Counted from the stretch's first letter, positions 27,608 to 37,106 are shown. The stretch is DNA of 64,000 nucleotides from Paenisporosarcina sp. FSL H8-0542 (GCF_038632915.1 NZ_CP152050.1:1333001-1397000); one strand, 5' to 3'. Notes: generated by a model from the letters alone, not told the origin. Numbers and translations are program-made.

Positions 27608-28996
27608 ATGAACAATAAATTATTTGGGACGACTTTTGTAGCGCTACTGGGCTCAACAGTTTTATTTTTCGGTGTAACGCAAGCTGGTACATATGTAATC
27701 GATGAAGTTGTTTTCCCATCAAAAGGTTTCGGGGAGCAAACATACATAGGTCCTTACGATGTTTCAAATTTGCCTGAAAACGAGGCTGCGGTAACCGTGC
27801 AAACAGGTGTTAAAGGGTGGTACGGCGAAGCGAGTGTCCAAATTAAATTGCAAGATGCAGTCGTTTCTTTCCCGGTGGAAGTTGTACAATTCAATACGGA
27901 TAGCACGTTAACTAACGCACAAGATGGAGCTAAAAATGAACTGCAATTTGATGTGACGAAAGAATCCGTTGGCACATTCCTGAATCAACAATTTGCTCCA
28001 ATGGTGTTTAATGATGAAGAAATAGCAATTGTCACGGAAACGATTCGTGAACAATTGGCCGCTGGACGAAAAGATCAAATCATCGATATTACAAGTGCTT
28101 TACTGGCAAATTCTACAGTCGAAACTGCAGTTACTAATGTGACATTCAACAATATTGAATCGTCAGTGGGCATTCGTAATTTGATGACAGCGCTAAATGG
28201 ATACGTAATCAATCCGAAATCTACTTTTTCGATGCTGGAATTTATCGAATCAACGGATTTGGGAAATTTAACGGAACAAGATTTAACCACAGTAGCTTCT
28301 ATTTTGTATGCATCGGTTTTGCAAACGAATTTTGGGGTGGATGAAAGAAGTATCGGACCGGTTGTTCCTACAACTGTTCCGCTTGGCTTCGAAGCTTCCA
28401 TTAACCGTGAACTTGGGGTTGATTTTGTATTTACAAACCCGAATGCTACCGGCTTTACAATTAATCTGAACGGAGTGGGGACAGGTCTTAATGCTAACCT
28501 CACTGGATTTCCTTTTATTTATCAATACGAAACGACGATCAATGATAAGCAGGAATTTCTACCGAAAACCATTAAACAATATAGTTCATTCGTAGAACCA
28601 AATACGGTTCGCGTAAAAACGCAAGGTGAAAATGGCATTCAAGTCGCTGTATTTAAAAACATACGTTCAGACTCTGCCATTATAGAAACGAAAGAAGTAT
28701 CTAAAGATTTTTATCCACCTGTTCATAAAGTAGAAATTCATCCTTTGACTGTTACGATACCTGCTGCTGGAAGCGGAGATGGTACGGGCACGACAAATGG
28801 TTCAGAATCGACGAAAGGTGGTTCAAACGGACAACCTTCTACCGGAGCTGGTACTGGAACAACAGGAGATGAAACTTCTATAGGAGGTTCAACTGATTCT
28901 GGGTCAACTAATGATACTGGCAGTAACGCGAATGATGAAAATGATTCGGAACCACAATACGATAAAGGTGGAAATCTTATTCCGCCTAGCAAGTAA
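27608..28996 (+). CDS. VanW-like secreted/membrane-anchored protein in the pilus operon
   Basis: A 462-aa protein with an N-terminal signal-anchor (residues 7-25). A central part resembles VanW (region YVINPKSTFSMLEFIE, then a long beta-rich stretch). A G5-like segment follows (about residues 310-370), then a low-complexity Gly/Ser/Thr tail of about 70 residues. VanW domains occur in cell-wall proteins, often with G5, and their function is not established. Spacing of 0 bases after the upstream gene and 15 before pilB indicates one operon. It may help the fibre cross the peptidoglycan; that is inference. Confidence 0.72.
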   Translation: MNNKLFGTTFVALLGSTVLFFGVTQAGTYVIDEVVFPSKGFGEQTYIGPYDVSNLPENEAAVTVQTGVKGWYGEASVQIKLQDAVVSFPVEVVQFNTDSTLTNAQDGAKNELQFDVTKESVGTFLNQQFAPMVFNDEEIAIVTETIREQLAAGRKDQIIDITSALLANSTVETAVTNVTFNNIESSVGIRNLMTALNGYVINPKSTFSMLEFIESTDLGNLTEQDLTTVASILYASVLQTNFGVDERSIGPVVPTTVPLGFEASINRELGVDFVFTNPNATGFTINLNGVGTGLNANLTGFPFIYQYETTINDKQEFLPKTIKQYSSFVEPNTVRVKTQGENGIQVAVFKNIRSDSAIIETKEVSKDFYPPVHKVEIHPLTVTIPAAGSGDGTGTTNGSESTKGGSNGQPSTGAGTGTTGDETSIGGSTDSGSTNDTGSNANDENDSEPQYDKGGNLIPPSK

Positions 28997-29011
28997 TAGG
29001 GGGAGTGCAAC

Positions 29012-30661
29012 TTGATTCGAAAAAGACTGGGTGACTTACTAGTTGAAAACGGTTTGATTACAGACGACCAACTAACGAATGTGTTGCAAAACAAGCCACG
29101 TGAAGAAAAACTTGGGGACGCACTTTTGCAGCAAGGAATTATCACCGAGCAACAACTGCTCGAAGTACTCGAAATTCAACTTGGCATTCCTCAAGTTCAG
29201 CTATATCACTACCCATTTGAAGCAAAGTTATTTAACCTGATTCCTAAAGACGTAGCAAAACGCAGTTTGATGGTACCTTTGAAAGTAGAAGGGGACAAAC
29301 TCTACGTAGCCATGAAAGACCCAATGGATTTCATTACGATGGATGATTTGCGTCTGATTACCGGCTTTCATATCATTCCCGCGATTGCATCTAAGGAAGA
29401 GATTTTAAAAATCATCAACAAATATTACGAAGAGGAATCGTTTGACGATTTCTTGGTAGATCAAGCTTCTGCAGTTGATAAACAGGAAGAACTACTTGAT
29501 ATCGATGCACCGGTAGTAAGAATCGTTAATCAGATTTTATCTGCGGCGGTGACTCAGAAAGCGAGTGATATTCACTTTGATCCACAGGAAACTCGATTGT
29601 TAGTGCGTTTCCGTATTGACGGAGTGTTGCATGATGAACGGACACTTCCAAAGCTAATGCAGGGAATGGTCACGGCACGTGTGAAAATCATGTCAAAGCT
29701 TGATATCACTGAGCATCGTATTCCTCAAGATGGTCGTATTAAAACGAATGTTGATTTTCGTCCAATTGACTTACGTGTCTCTACTCTGCCTACCGTTTAT
29801 GGCGAAAAAATAGTTATGCGTATTTTGGATTTATCCAATAATTTAACGGATATATCAAAACTCGGCTTCCACGAAAAGAATTATGAGAGATTCATGAAAG
29901 AAATAGCCAAACCAAATGGAATTGTCCTTATTTCTGGTCCAACTGGTTCAGGTAAATCTTCAACGTTATATGCAGCGCTCAGCTACCTAAATGATGAACA
30001 AGTGAATATCATTACGGTTGAAGATCCTGTTGAATATCAACTCGAAGGGATCAATCAAATTCAAGTGAATTCGAATGTTGGCTTAACATTTGCGGCTGGA
30101 CTTCGCTCGATTCTCCGTCAAGATCCCGATATCGTCATGGTTGGGGAGATTCGAGATAAAGAGACCGTAGAAATTGCGATTCGGGCTTCTTTAACGGGTC
30201 ACTTAGTATTAAGTACGATCCATACAAATGACTCAATCGCCTCGATCACTCGATTGATGGATATGGGTGTAGAGCCGTTTTTGGTTACGAGTTCGATTAA
30301 TGCGGTTGTGGCACAACGTCTTGTACGTAAAGTTTGTCGTGATTGTGCAGAGAAACAGGAGCCTACTATCCGTGAAATTGATATTTTCCAGAAACGTGGA
30401 CTCGATATACAAACGGTCTCGCGAGGAAAAGGTTGTCCATCATGCGGCATGACAGGTTACCGTGGGCGCATGGCCATTCATGAAGTACTAATCATTGATG
30501 ACCAAATTAAAAGTGTCATCAACTGCGGTGGTACTGCAGCAGAAATTCGAGAAATTGCCCAAGCCAATGACACCATCTTCTTAATAGACGACGGACTGAT
30601 GAAAGTAAGAGAAGGCCAAACAACGACAGAAGAAATTCTGCGTGTTGCCCTCCAAGATTAG
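29012..30661 (+). CDS. pilB: Type IV pilus assembly ATPase PilB with tandem MshEN motifs
   Basis: The extension motor of the pilus, a cytoplasmic hexameric ATPase of 549 aa. The N-terminus has two MshEN-type motifs, RLGDLLVENGLITDDQL (residues 5-21) and KLGDALLQQGIITEQQL (about 33-49), the pattern known to bind c-di-GMP. The catalytic part has Walker A GPTGSGKSS, the Asp box ITVEDPVEY, Walker B PDIVMVGEIRD and the His box TGHLVLSTIHTND. A tetracysteine zinc site follows (CRDC, CPSC). The start is TTG 29012 after GGGGGAG. pilT follows by 8 bases. Confidence 0.95.
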   Translation: MIRKRLGDLLVENGLITDDQLTNVLQNKPREEKLGDALLQQGIITEQQLLEVLEIQLGIPQVQLYHYPFEAKLFNLIPKDVAKRSLMVPLKVEGDKLYVAMKDPMDFITMDDLRLITGFHIIPAIASKEEILKIINKYYEEESFDDFLVDQASAVDKQEELLDIDAPVVRIVNQILSAAVTQKASDIHFDPQETRLLVRFRIDGVLHDERTLPKLMQGMVTARVKIMSKLDITEHRIPQDGRIKTNVDFRPIDLRVSTLPTVYGEKIVMRILDLSNNLTDISKLGFHEKNYERFMKEIAKPNGIVLISGPTGSGKSSTLYAALSYLNDEQVNIITVEDPVEYQLEGINQIQVNSNVGLTFAAGLRSILRQDPDIVMVGEIRDKETVEIAIRASLTGHLVLSTIHTNDSIASITRLMDMGVEPFLVTSSINAVVAQRLVRKVCRDCAEKQEPTIREIDIFQKRGLDIQTVSRGKGCPSCGMTGYRGRMAIHEVLIIDDQIKSVINCGGTAAEIREIAQANDTIFLIDDGLMKVREGQTTTEEILRVALQD

Positions 30662-30669
30662 GTGAGAAA

Positions 30670-31710
30670 ATGAGAGAATCAGTAGATATTTTATTGACCA
30701 ATGCTTTTCAACAAAAAGCATCGGATATTCATATAACAGTTGGCGTTCCTCCTGTATTTCGTGTGCAAGGAGAACTTGTCAAATTCGGTTCCACTCCAAT
30801 TACCCCGGAAATGTCGAGGGATATGGCTAAAGCAATTACACCCGATAAGTTATGGGATACGTTTTTGGAGCAAGGTGAGTTGGATTACTCACACGAAGTT
30901 GAAAATATAGCGCGTTTTCGTGTGAATGCTTTTCATCAAAAAGGCAAGATTTCGATTGCTTTTAGGACCATTCCGCAAGTCATTCCGACAGTCGAGCAAT
31001 TGCAAATGCCGAATACGCTGAAGAAATTAGCGGAAACGAAGCAAGGGCTTATTTTGGTAACAGGTCCAACTGGTTCTGGGAAGTCGACTACGTTAGCTGC
31101 GATGATCAAACATATGAACACGGATATGAACTTACATATCATTACACTGGAAGATCCGATTGAGTATATGCACGAACATGGAACAAGTATTATTGACCAA
31201 CGTGAAGTCGGTTTTGATACGAAATCATTCTCGAACGGTCTTCGTGCAGCACTACGTCAAGATCCAGACGTCATTCTCGTAGGGGAAATGCGTGACTTGG
31301 AAACCATCAGTATTGCCATAACAGCGGCTGAAACGGGTCACTTAGTTTTGGGTACTTTACATACGTCAAGTGCCGCATCGACGATTGAACGTATTATCGA
31401 TGTGTTTTCACCAGAACAGCAAGCGCAAGTACGTACTCAGCTTGGTGGCGTGTTGAAAGCGGTAATTAGTCAACGATTAATCAAGACGGCAGATGGCAAA
31501 GGTCGTCGAGCGGCTACTGAAATCTTGATTACAAATCCAGCAATTTCTAACTTGATCCGTACAGCGAAAGTACATCAAATTCCGAACGTCATTTTGACGA
31601 ATCGAGCTGCTGGCATGCACATGATGTCAACTTCCTTAAAAGAGCTAGTAGAGTCCGGCCAAATTACACAAGTAGCGGCACAACCGTACCTTGAAGGGGA
31701 CGAGCATTAA
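30670..31710 (+). CDS. pilT: Twitching motility retraction ATPase PilT
   Basis: A 346-aa secretion-superfamily ATPase that powers pilus retraction. It shows SDIHITVGVPPVFRVQG at the start, Walker A GPTGSGKST, Asp box ITLEDPIEY, Walker B PDVILVGEMRD, the His box and the retraction-specific AIRNLIRE-type motif (AISNLIRTAK). The presence of PilT separates this apparatus from a competence pseudopilus, which lacks it. Its stop overlaps the pilC start by one base. Confidence 0.96.
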   Translation: MRESVDILLTNAFQQKASDIHITVGVPPVFRVQGELVKFGSTPITPEMSRDMAKAITPDKLWDTFLEQGELDYSHEVENIARFRVNAFHQKGKISIAFRTIPQVIPTVEQLQMPNTLKKLAETKQGLILVTGPTGSGKSTTLAAMIKHMNTDMNLHIITLEDPIEYMHEHGTSIIDQREVGFDTKSFSNGLRAALRQDPDVILVGEMRDLETISIAITAAETGHLVLGTLHTSSAASTIERIIDVFSPEQQAQVRTQLGGVLKAVISQRLIKTADGKGRRAATEILITNPAISNLIRTAKVHQIPNVILTNRAAGMHMMSTSLKELVESGQITQVAAQPYLEGDEH

Positions 31711-32921
31711 TGGCACGCTTTCAATATGTAGGTCGTGACCGTAAAGCCGTGCGAAAAGGAATTATTCAAGCAGCGAACCAACGTGAGGCAATCGTGAAAC
31801 TTCGAGACGACGGCATTCGCATCACTGAAATCAAACAAATGGCTGAAACTGCTCTTCAAAAAGATATTGTCATCGGAAATCCCGTCAAGCGCGAACAGTT
31901 CATCATGTTTTTGAGACAATTCGCTACGTTAATGCGTGCAGGTGTAACGATAGTTGATTCCGTTGTCATCCTATCTCAACAAGTAGAGTCAAAAGCTTTA
32001 CGACGTGCACTGGTTGAGATTGCGGATGATTTAAAAAGCGGTAATTCTTTATCTGATGCAGCCCGGAAATTTCCTAGGATTTTTGAACCACTCGTCATCA
32101 ACCTGTTGCAAGCGGGTGAGTTAACAGGATCAATCGATGAATCATTAGATCGTTTGGCAACTCATTTTGAAAAAGCATATGTGACCCGTCAAAAAGTAGT
32201 TTCCGCAATGACTTATCCTATTATTGTTGCTGTTTTGGCGGTAGGGGTCGTTATTTTCCTATTGACGTCAATCGTTCCAATGTTCGTTGAAATGTTTAAT
32301 GATTTTGGTGGGGAATTGCCACTCATCACCAGATTCGTAATGGGTGCAAGTGATTTTGTACAAAATTATTGGTATATATTGATGGCGATAGTTTCGATAT
32401 TAGTAGCTGGTTTATGGCTAATGCGAAGAGATGAAAAGGGACGTTACATGCTTGATACATTTTTATTACGTATGCCTATTTTTGGCAACATCTTAAAAAA
32501 AGCCGCCCTGGCCAGAATGACACGGACATTAAGTTCGCTGTATTCCAGCTCAGTTCCTATATTAACTGCTTTAACTATGGTTGAGCGTGTAGTTGGTAAC
32601 GAAGTAATAGGGAAAGTGATTCTTAAATCTCGAGACGGGCTAGAAAGAGGAGAGTCGATGACAGGACCAATGATGAGTCATTGGGCATTCCCGCCATTGA
32701 TTCCCCACATGATTTCTATTGGAGAACAAACTGGCGCTCTTGATCACATGCTAGAGCGGGTAGCTGAATTCTATGAAAAAGAAGTCGACGCGGAAACTGA
32801 TAAGCTCAAAGCATTGATTGAACCTTTGATGATTGTCTTATTAGCAGGACTTGTAGGCACCATTGTTTTGGCAATCTTATTACCAATGTTTGGTCTATTT
32901 GAGAATGTAGATAATATGTAA
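31710..32921 (+). CDS. pilC: Type IV pilus platform protein PilC
   Basis: A 403-aa inner-membrane platform protein with two GspF domains (about residues 65-190 and 270-390) and three membrane helices near 165-190, 215-235 and 370-395. Family motifs include FLRQFATLMRAGVTIVDS and MTYPIIVAVLAVGVV. It connects PilB/PilT to the growing fibre. One-base overlap with pilT shows coupling. Confidence 0.95.
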   Translation: MARFQYVGRDRKAVRKGIIQAANQREAIVKLRDDGIRITEIKQMAETALQKDIVIGNPVKREQFIMFLRQFATLMRAGVTIVDSVVILSQQVESKALRRALVEIADDLKSGNSLSDAARKFPRIFEPLVINLLQAGELTGSIDESLDRLATHFEKAYVTRQKVVSAMTYPIIVAVLAVGVVIFLLTSIVPMFVEMFNDFGGELPLITRFVMGASDFVQNYWYILMAIVSILVAGLWLMRRDEKGRYMLDTFLLRMPIFGNILKKAALARMTRTLSSLYSSSVPILTALTMVERVVGNEVIGKVILKSRDGLERGESMTGPMMSHWAFPPLIPHMISIGEQTGALDHMLERVAEFYEKEVDAETDKLKALIEPLMIVLLAGLVGTIVLAILLPMFGLFENVDNM

Positions 32922-33048
32922 AAAATTCAAAAAAATATAATAAAATGAGCATAAAGTCTATTTGTCTATATATTTCGACATATAAAGGTGCTATCATGAA
33001 ATTGTACTGGGACAAGTACCATTTTATAGAAATAGGGAGGCTTACAGG

Positions 33049-33501
33049 ATGAGAAAATTCATTCAAAACAAATTAAAAGAACAAAAAGGTTTAACGTTAA
33101 TCGAGCTTTTAGCAGTAATCGTTATTCTAGCGATTGTTGCAGCAATTGCGATTCCGGCAATTGGTAATATTATTGAAAATAGTCGTAATGGCGCGGTTAA
33201 ATCGGATTATCAAAATGCATTAGCTGCAGCTAATGTTTATTTTACAGAAAATCCTAAAGGGGAAACTCCAGCAAATGCAACAGCAACTGTAAAGGTAGGA
33301 ACATTACTCTCACAATCTTACTTGGATGATAAAGGATCACTTTCTTCGGATGTAGTTATAACTAAAGTAGCAGGTGGTAATACCATTTCAGGGGCTACAG
33401 AAGATACGAAATATGAAATCAAAGCTGCTACTCCACAAACAAACGCGGAATTATCAAAAATTAAAAATGCTGATTTTAAAGGTACTGATATTAAGAAGTA
33501 G
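33049..33501 (+). CDS. pilA: Major type IV pilin
   Basis: A 150-aa prepilin: basic 14-residue leader ending KG, then mature LTLIELLAVIVILAIVAAIAIPAI with Glu5, the canonical class III signal. The globular domain is small and lacks a Cys pair, so it has no disulfide loop. A strong GGGAGG site and its own upstream spacer (127 bases, AT-rich) suggest separate high-level expression. A possible promoter (TTGTAC, 17 bp, TATAGA ending 33030) would start too close to the ribosome site to be convincing. It is cleaved by the peptidase at 36264. Confidence 0.93.
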   Translation: MRKFIQNKLKEQKGLTLIELLAVIVILAIVAAIAIPAIGNIIENSRNGAVKSDYQNALAAANVYFTENPKGETPANATATVKVGTLLSQSYLDDKGSLSSDVVITKVAGGNTISGATEDTKYEIKAATPQTNAELSKIKNADFKGTDIKK

Positions 33502-33568
33502 CACCAATAACTTGATGTTAAGATTTAAAAAATATCGTTCGATATATCATTAATTCGGAGCTGATCCC

Positions 33569-34522
33569 ATGAATTTCACACCTTCGTTCCTAAACAAACG
33601 CTCACGCGTGGCGACGGTTACAATTGAAGAAGATGCGATCCGAATGGTGGAAGTGAAGTCAACGTCTCCTTTGCATGTAGTTTGTGCAGAGGAGCGTTCT
33701 TTGCCTTCTGGCGTTGTAACGGATGGCAAAATTGTGGACGCAGATACGCTGGTGTCTATTTTAGGCGAGGCTGTGGAAGAATGGAAACTTTCCCGCAAAT
33801 CCGTTCGGTTCTTAGCACCAGACGAATATGTGATTATCCGCAAACTATCATATCCTCCCGATGTTCGAAGGGATGAGTTGAAAGGCCACTTCTTTATTGA
33901 AATTGGTTCGACACTTTATTTACCTTTCGAAGACCCCGTATTTGATGTGGTCCCTTACACTGCATCAACTGATACAAAAGAAGCGATATTGATTGCTTCA
34001 AAAGAAAGTATTTTAAATACATATGAAGACGCTTTTGAAGACGTCAAAATGAAACCGATTGTGGCCGATATTGGACCACTGGCCCTGTATCGTTTGGCAT
34101 ATGCCCAATATACCTATTCCGGTGAAGAACATATTCTACTATTGGATGTCAAAAACGATAACTATACTGTTTCGATTTTTCATCAACATTTCCCATTATT
34201 CATGCGACCTGTTGAAGTAAATGAACCTGATGAGTCGAATTTCTTCAGTGGAGCACAAACATCAAAGATGGACTCACTTCTATCTGAAGTCTCAAAGCTC
34301 ATCAATTTCTATCGCTACAATATGAACCAAGGAAATGAAGGCATCACACATATTTTGCTTAACGGTGAAATGGATAATTGGGAAGAACTATTGCGACAAA
34401 TGGAACTCCGGTTCGAAGTTCATACTTCCACAGTTGTTCGCGAAAAGATTTATATGGAAGATGGAAAAGCCATCCCGATACGCTTTAATCGAGCACTCGG
34501 ACTTGCGTTGAAAGAGGTGTAA
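33569..34522 (+). CDS. pilM: Type IV pilus actin-like protein PilM
   Basis: A 317-aa cytoplasmic protein of the actin/FtsA-like fold that binds the N-terminus of PilN. It shows the PilM pattern: VATVTIEEDAIRMVEV near the N-terminus, VRFLAPDEYVIIRKLSYP, a second subdomain from ILLLDVKNDNYTVSIF, and the late GITHILLNGEMDNW. It is the first gene of the pilMNO set, 2 bases before pilN. Confidence 0.88.
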   Translation: MNFTPSFLNKRSRVATVTIEEDAIRMVEVKSTSPLHVVCAEERSLPSGVVTDGKIVDADTLVSILGEAVEEWKLSRKSVRFLAPDEYVIIRKLSYPPDVRRDELKGHFFIEIGSTLYLPFEDPVFDVVPYTASTDTKEAILIASKESILNTYEDAFEDVKMKPIVADIGPLALYRLAYAQYTYSGEEHILLLDVKNDNYTVSIFHQHFPLFMRPVEVNEPDESNFFSGAQTSKMDSLLSEVSKLINFYRYNMNQGNEGITHILLNGEMDNWEELLRQMELRFEVHTSTVVREKIYMEDGKAIPIRFNRALGLALKEV

Positions 34523-34524
34523 GG

Positions 34525-35274
34525 ATGTTAGTCGATATTAATTTACTTTCCGAAAAAGAACGGGATCGTCCCGCCTTTGTCGTGGCTGCCATCTTACTGA
34601 TTATCATCGGCCTATTCGGAGGGCTCGTTTTTTATTTCCTAGGAAATTCTTATGAGACCAAGGGGCAAGTTCTGAGTGCCCAAAGTGTAGAAGTTGCCAG
34701 TCAGCAAGCTGCCATTCAAGAACAGATGCTGACAACCGAAGCATTGAACGATACTCAAAAGCTGCAAAAAACCGTTGATTGGGCAGAAGCTTACCAATAT
34801 GATACTTTGCCGTTACTTCGGGAACTTACTTCACTTCTTCCTGAACGAGGATTTTTCATGAACTTTTCGTTTACTTCACCAAGTGAAGCACTAGTTGACG
34901 TTCAATTTGATACATCACGTGAAGCAGCATTTTATTTAACCCAGTTAAAAGCATCTGAGATGATTACTGCCGTTAGCTTATCAACCCTTACATATCAACC
35001 GTTGGAAGAAGCAGAGGAAGAAGAAACTGATGACACTGCGACAGCAGTTGAACCTGTTATGCCCCGTTATTTGGCTTCATACTTAATCACTTTTTTAGAT
35101 ACACGTATGCCAGCTGAAGGGACTGCGGTACCAGTGGATCCGAATGCACCTCCAGTTGAAGGGGAAACCCCAACAGAAGGCGGAACGCAAGCGGAAGAAC
35201 AGCCAGTAGAACCGCCTGTGACTGAAACGCAACCTCCTGCAGACGATGCGCAAGGAGATGATGTAAATGAGTAG
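34525..35274 (+). CDS. pilN: PilN-like pilus alignment protein
   Basis: A 249-aa bitopic protein. It has the conserved PilN N-terminus MLVDINLLSEKERDR (the PilM-binding INLLP-type motif), one membrane helix (about residues 18-40), a coiled coil, a ferredoxin-like domain and a Pro/Glu-rich acidic tail of about 55 residues that could extend into the wall. It overlaps pilO by 8 bases. Confidence 0.87.
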   Translation: MLVDINLLSEKERDRPAFVVAAILLIIIGLFGGLVFYFLGNSYETKGQVLSAQSVEVASQQAAIQEQMLTTEALNDTQKLQKTVDWAEAYQYDTLPLLRELTSLLPERGFFMNFSFTSPSEALVDVQFDTSREAAFYLTQLKASEMITAVSLSTLTYQPLEEAEEEETDDTATAVEPVMPRYLASYLITFLDTRMPAEGTAVPVDPNAPPVEGETPTEGGTQAEEQPVEPPVTETQPPADDAQGDDVNE

Positions 35275-36205
35275 TCTGACACGTAAACAAAAAGAAGTCG
35301 GCCTGATCGTCCTATCCAGTTTGTTTTGTATAGCAATTCTTGCCTATTCATATTTCACATTCTACTCTCCCAAAAAAGAGAGTTTTGCTGTCTCTGAAAC
35401 GACGCTCACAACGGATAGACAAGTATTGTTTGCGCTGGAACAGCAACTGGCTGATCAGCCTGAAATTCCAGTGGTCAGTTCGCTTGAATTGCAAAAGAAA
35501 GTTCCAGTTGATCCATTATCTGAACTTGTTTTATTACAAATTGAGAAAGCGGAAGTTCTCTCACAGTCACTTGTTCAATCTGTGAGTTTTACAGAAGGAC
35601 CAGTTGTCATTGAATCCCCTCCAGAAGGGGTTGAGACACTTCAGGAACTTCTTGTGAGTTTGTCGATTGAAACGCCTACCTACACGACATTGGAGACTTT
35701 CATCGATGAACTTGAAAAGTTGGATCGCATATTAATCGTTGATTCGATTCAGTTCAGCTCTTCTGGTGAAGTGACAACCGTTGGACAAGAGGATGAGAAA
35801 TTACAACTGACGCTGACATTCTCTGCATTTTATCGACCAGACCTAACCGAACTACTCGAAGAAGGTCCTAAAGTCGATACGCCACCTCCAGCAGAAAAAG
35901 GGAATCCGCTTCCTGCGAACAATGGTGTTGTTACTGGAGAAGTAGAGTCGAGTAAAGATGAAACTGCACTGGTGGAAGGTCAGATTATCGAGAACATTGA
36001 AACGGATGAAGAAGCAACTTCCGATTCAGACACGGTATCCAGTAATTTTGAATCTCAAACGTACACTGTTCAACCTGGCGATTCATTATACTCTATTTCT
36101 ATTGAATACTATGGAGATCGATCAGGCGAACAGAAAATCAAACAAGCAAACGGTTTACATTCAAACAAAATCGTAGCAAATTCAACACTAGTCATTCCAA
36201 AATAA
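35267..36205 (+). CDS. pilO: PilO-like pilus alignment protein with C-terminal LysM domain
   Basis: A 312-aa bitopic protein: short cytoplasmic basic start, one membrane helix (about residues 10-30), coiled coil, PilO-like alpha/beta domain, and an acidic linker (about 205-260). It ends with a complete LysM domain (residues 264-312, starting QTYTVQPGDSLYSIS). LysM binds peptidoglycan. In a monoderm without an outer-membrane complex, this would anchor the PilMNO ring to the wall. LysM on PilO is unusual compared with proteobacterial PilO. Confidence 0.85.
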   Translation: MSSLTRKQKEVGLIVLSSLFCIAILAYSYFTFYSPKKESFAVSETTLTTDRQVLFALEQQLADQPEIPVVSSLELQKKVPVDPLSELVLLQIEKAEVLSQSLVQSVSFTEGPVVIESPPEGVETLQELLVSLSIETPTYTTLETFIDELEKLDRILIVDSIQFSSSGEVTTVGQEDEKLQLTLTFSAFYRPDLTELLEEGPKVDTPPPAEKGNPLPANNGVVTGEVESSKDETALVEGQIIENIETDEEATSDSDTVSSNFESQTYTVQPGDSLYSISIEYYGDRSGEQKIKQANGLHSNKIVANSTLVIPK

Positions 36206-36208
36206 GAA

Positions 36209-36247
36209 ACAAAAACTGGAGAGCGTACGTTGCCTCCAGTTTTTGTG
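36209..36247 (+). terminator. Terminator after pilO
   Basis: ACAAAAACTGGAG (36209-36221) pairs with CTCCAGTTTTTGT (36234-36246). It separates pilMNO from the prepilin peptidase gene. Confidence 0.85.
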
Positions 36248-36263
36248 TGATTGAGAGGTAAGT

Positions 36264-37019
36264 ATGGACATTCTATATACAACATTATTTTTCATATACG
36301 GACTTATTTTTGGCTCTTTCTACAATGTCGTCGGATTGCGTTTACCGAAAAATGAATCGATTGTGTCGCCGCCGTCGCACTGCACGATTTGCGATCGACG
36401 TTTGACGATCAAAGATTTGGTTCCGGTATTTTCATTTGTTTTCCTGAAAGGGAAATGTCGGGGATGCGGGACAAAAATCAATTGGATTTACCCCGTGATG
36501 GAACTTGTGACGGGAGGTTTGTTTGCCTTCGCATTCTATCAACTAGGTTTCTCGTGGGAATTGATTGTTGCAATTTTGTTTATATCGATGCTCGTCATCA
36601 TCACGGTATCAGATCTTGCTTATATGCTTATCCCAGATAAAGTCCTGTTGTTCTTTGGCGTTTTATTGATTATTGCGCGGATTTTATCTCCACTAGAGCC
36701 TTGGTGGGACAGCATCATAGGTGCTGCAGGAGGGTTTGGAATCTTGTTACTGATTGCGATCTTGTCGAAAGGCGGAATGGGTGGTGGCGATATTAAATTG
36801 TTCGCGGTCATCGGTCTTGTGCTTGGGATGATTCCAACTTTGTTGACATTGTTCCTGGCCGCATTTATTGGTGCAATCGTTGGCGTTATACACTTGCGCC
36901 GCTCAAAACAAGGGCGCAAAACGCCAGTGCCTTTTGGACCTTCGATTGCACTCGCAGCCATCGTTGTCTATTTTTATGGGAAACAAATACTCGATTGGTA
37001 TATAAATTTGTTAGTTTAA
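36264..37019 (+). CDS. pilD: Prepilin peptidase/N-methyltransferase (PilD/ComC family)
   Basis: A bifunctional membrane aspartic protease that cleaves prepilin leaders after Gly and methylates the new N-terminus. It is 251 aa with about eight helices. The cytoplasmic loop holds the two CxxC pairs (CTIC and CRGC), and the catalytic Asp residues are in TVSDLAYMLIPD and GGGDIKLFAV. B. subtilis has comC near folC-spoIIB-maf, the same neighbourhood, so this enzyme probably serves both the pilus and any competence pseudopilus. Confidence 0.95.
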   Translation: MDILYTTLFFIYGLIFGSFYNVVGLRLPKNESIVSPPSHCTICDRRLTIKDLVPVFSFVFLKGKCRGCGTKINWIYPVMELVTGGLFAFAFYQLGFSWELIVAILFISMLVIITVSDLAYMLIPDKVLLFFGVLLIIARILSPLEPWWDSIIGAAGGFGILLLIAILSKGGMGGGDIKLFAVIGLVLGMIPTLLTLFLAAFIGAIVGVIHLRRSKQGRKTPVPFGPSIALAAIVVYFYGKQILDWYINLLV

Positions 37020-37035
37020 CTCGAAAACTTTTTTG

Positions 37036-37066
37036 GACAAGCCGACACCGGTCTTGTCTTTTTTTA
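37036..37066 (+). terminator. Terminator after the prepilin peptidase gene
   Basis: GACAAGCCG (37036-37044) pairs with CGGTCTTGTC (37049-37058) with one bulge, followed by seven T. Confidence 0.8.
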
Positions 37067-37106
37067 TTGCTCAAATGGTAGCGTTAAAGAAAAACGGGGT
37101 GATCAA

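Noticed and set aside
33002-33030. Promoter TTGTAC-N17-TATAGA before the major pilin
   Set aside because: The predicted start near 33037 would fall inside the Shine-Dalgarno, leaving no usable leader.
23226-36205. Competence (comG) pseudopilus operon
   Set aside because: PilT, PilM, PilN, PilO, a MshEN-containing PilB and PilX-like proteins mark a true type IV pilus; the comG set lacks these.
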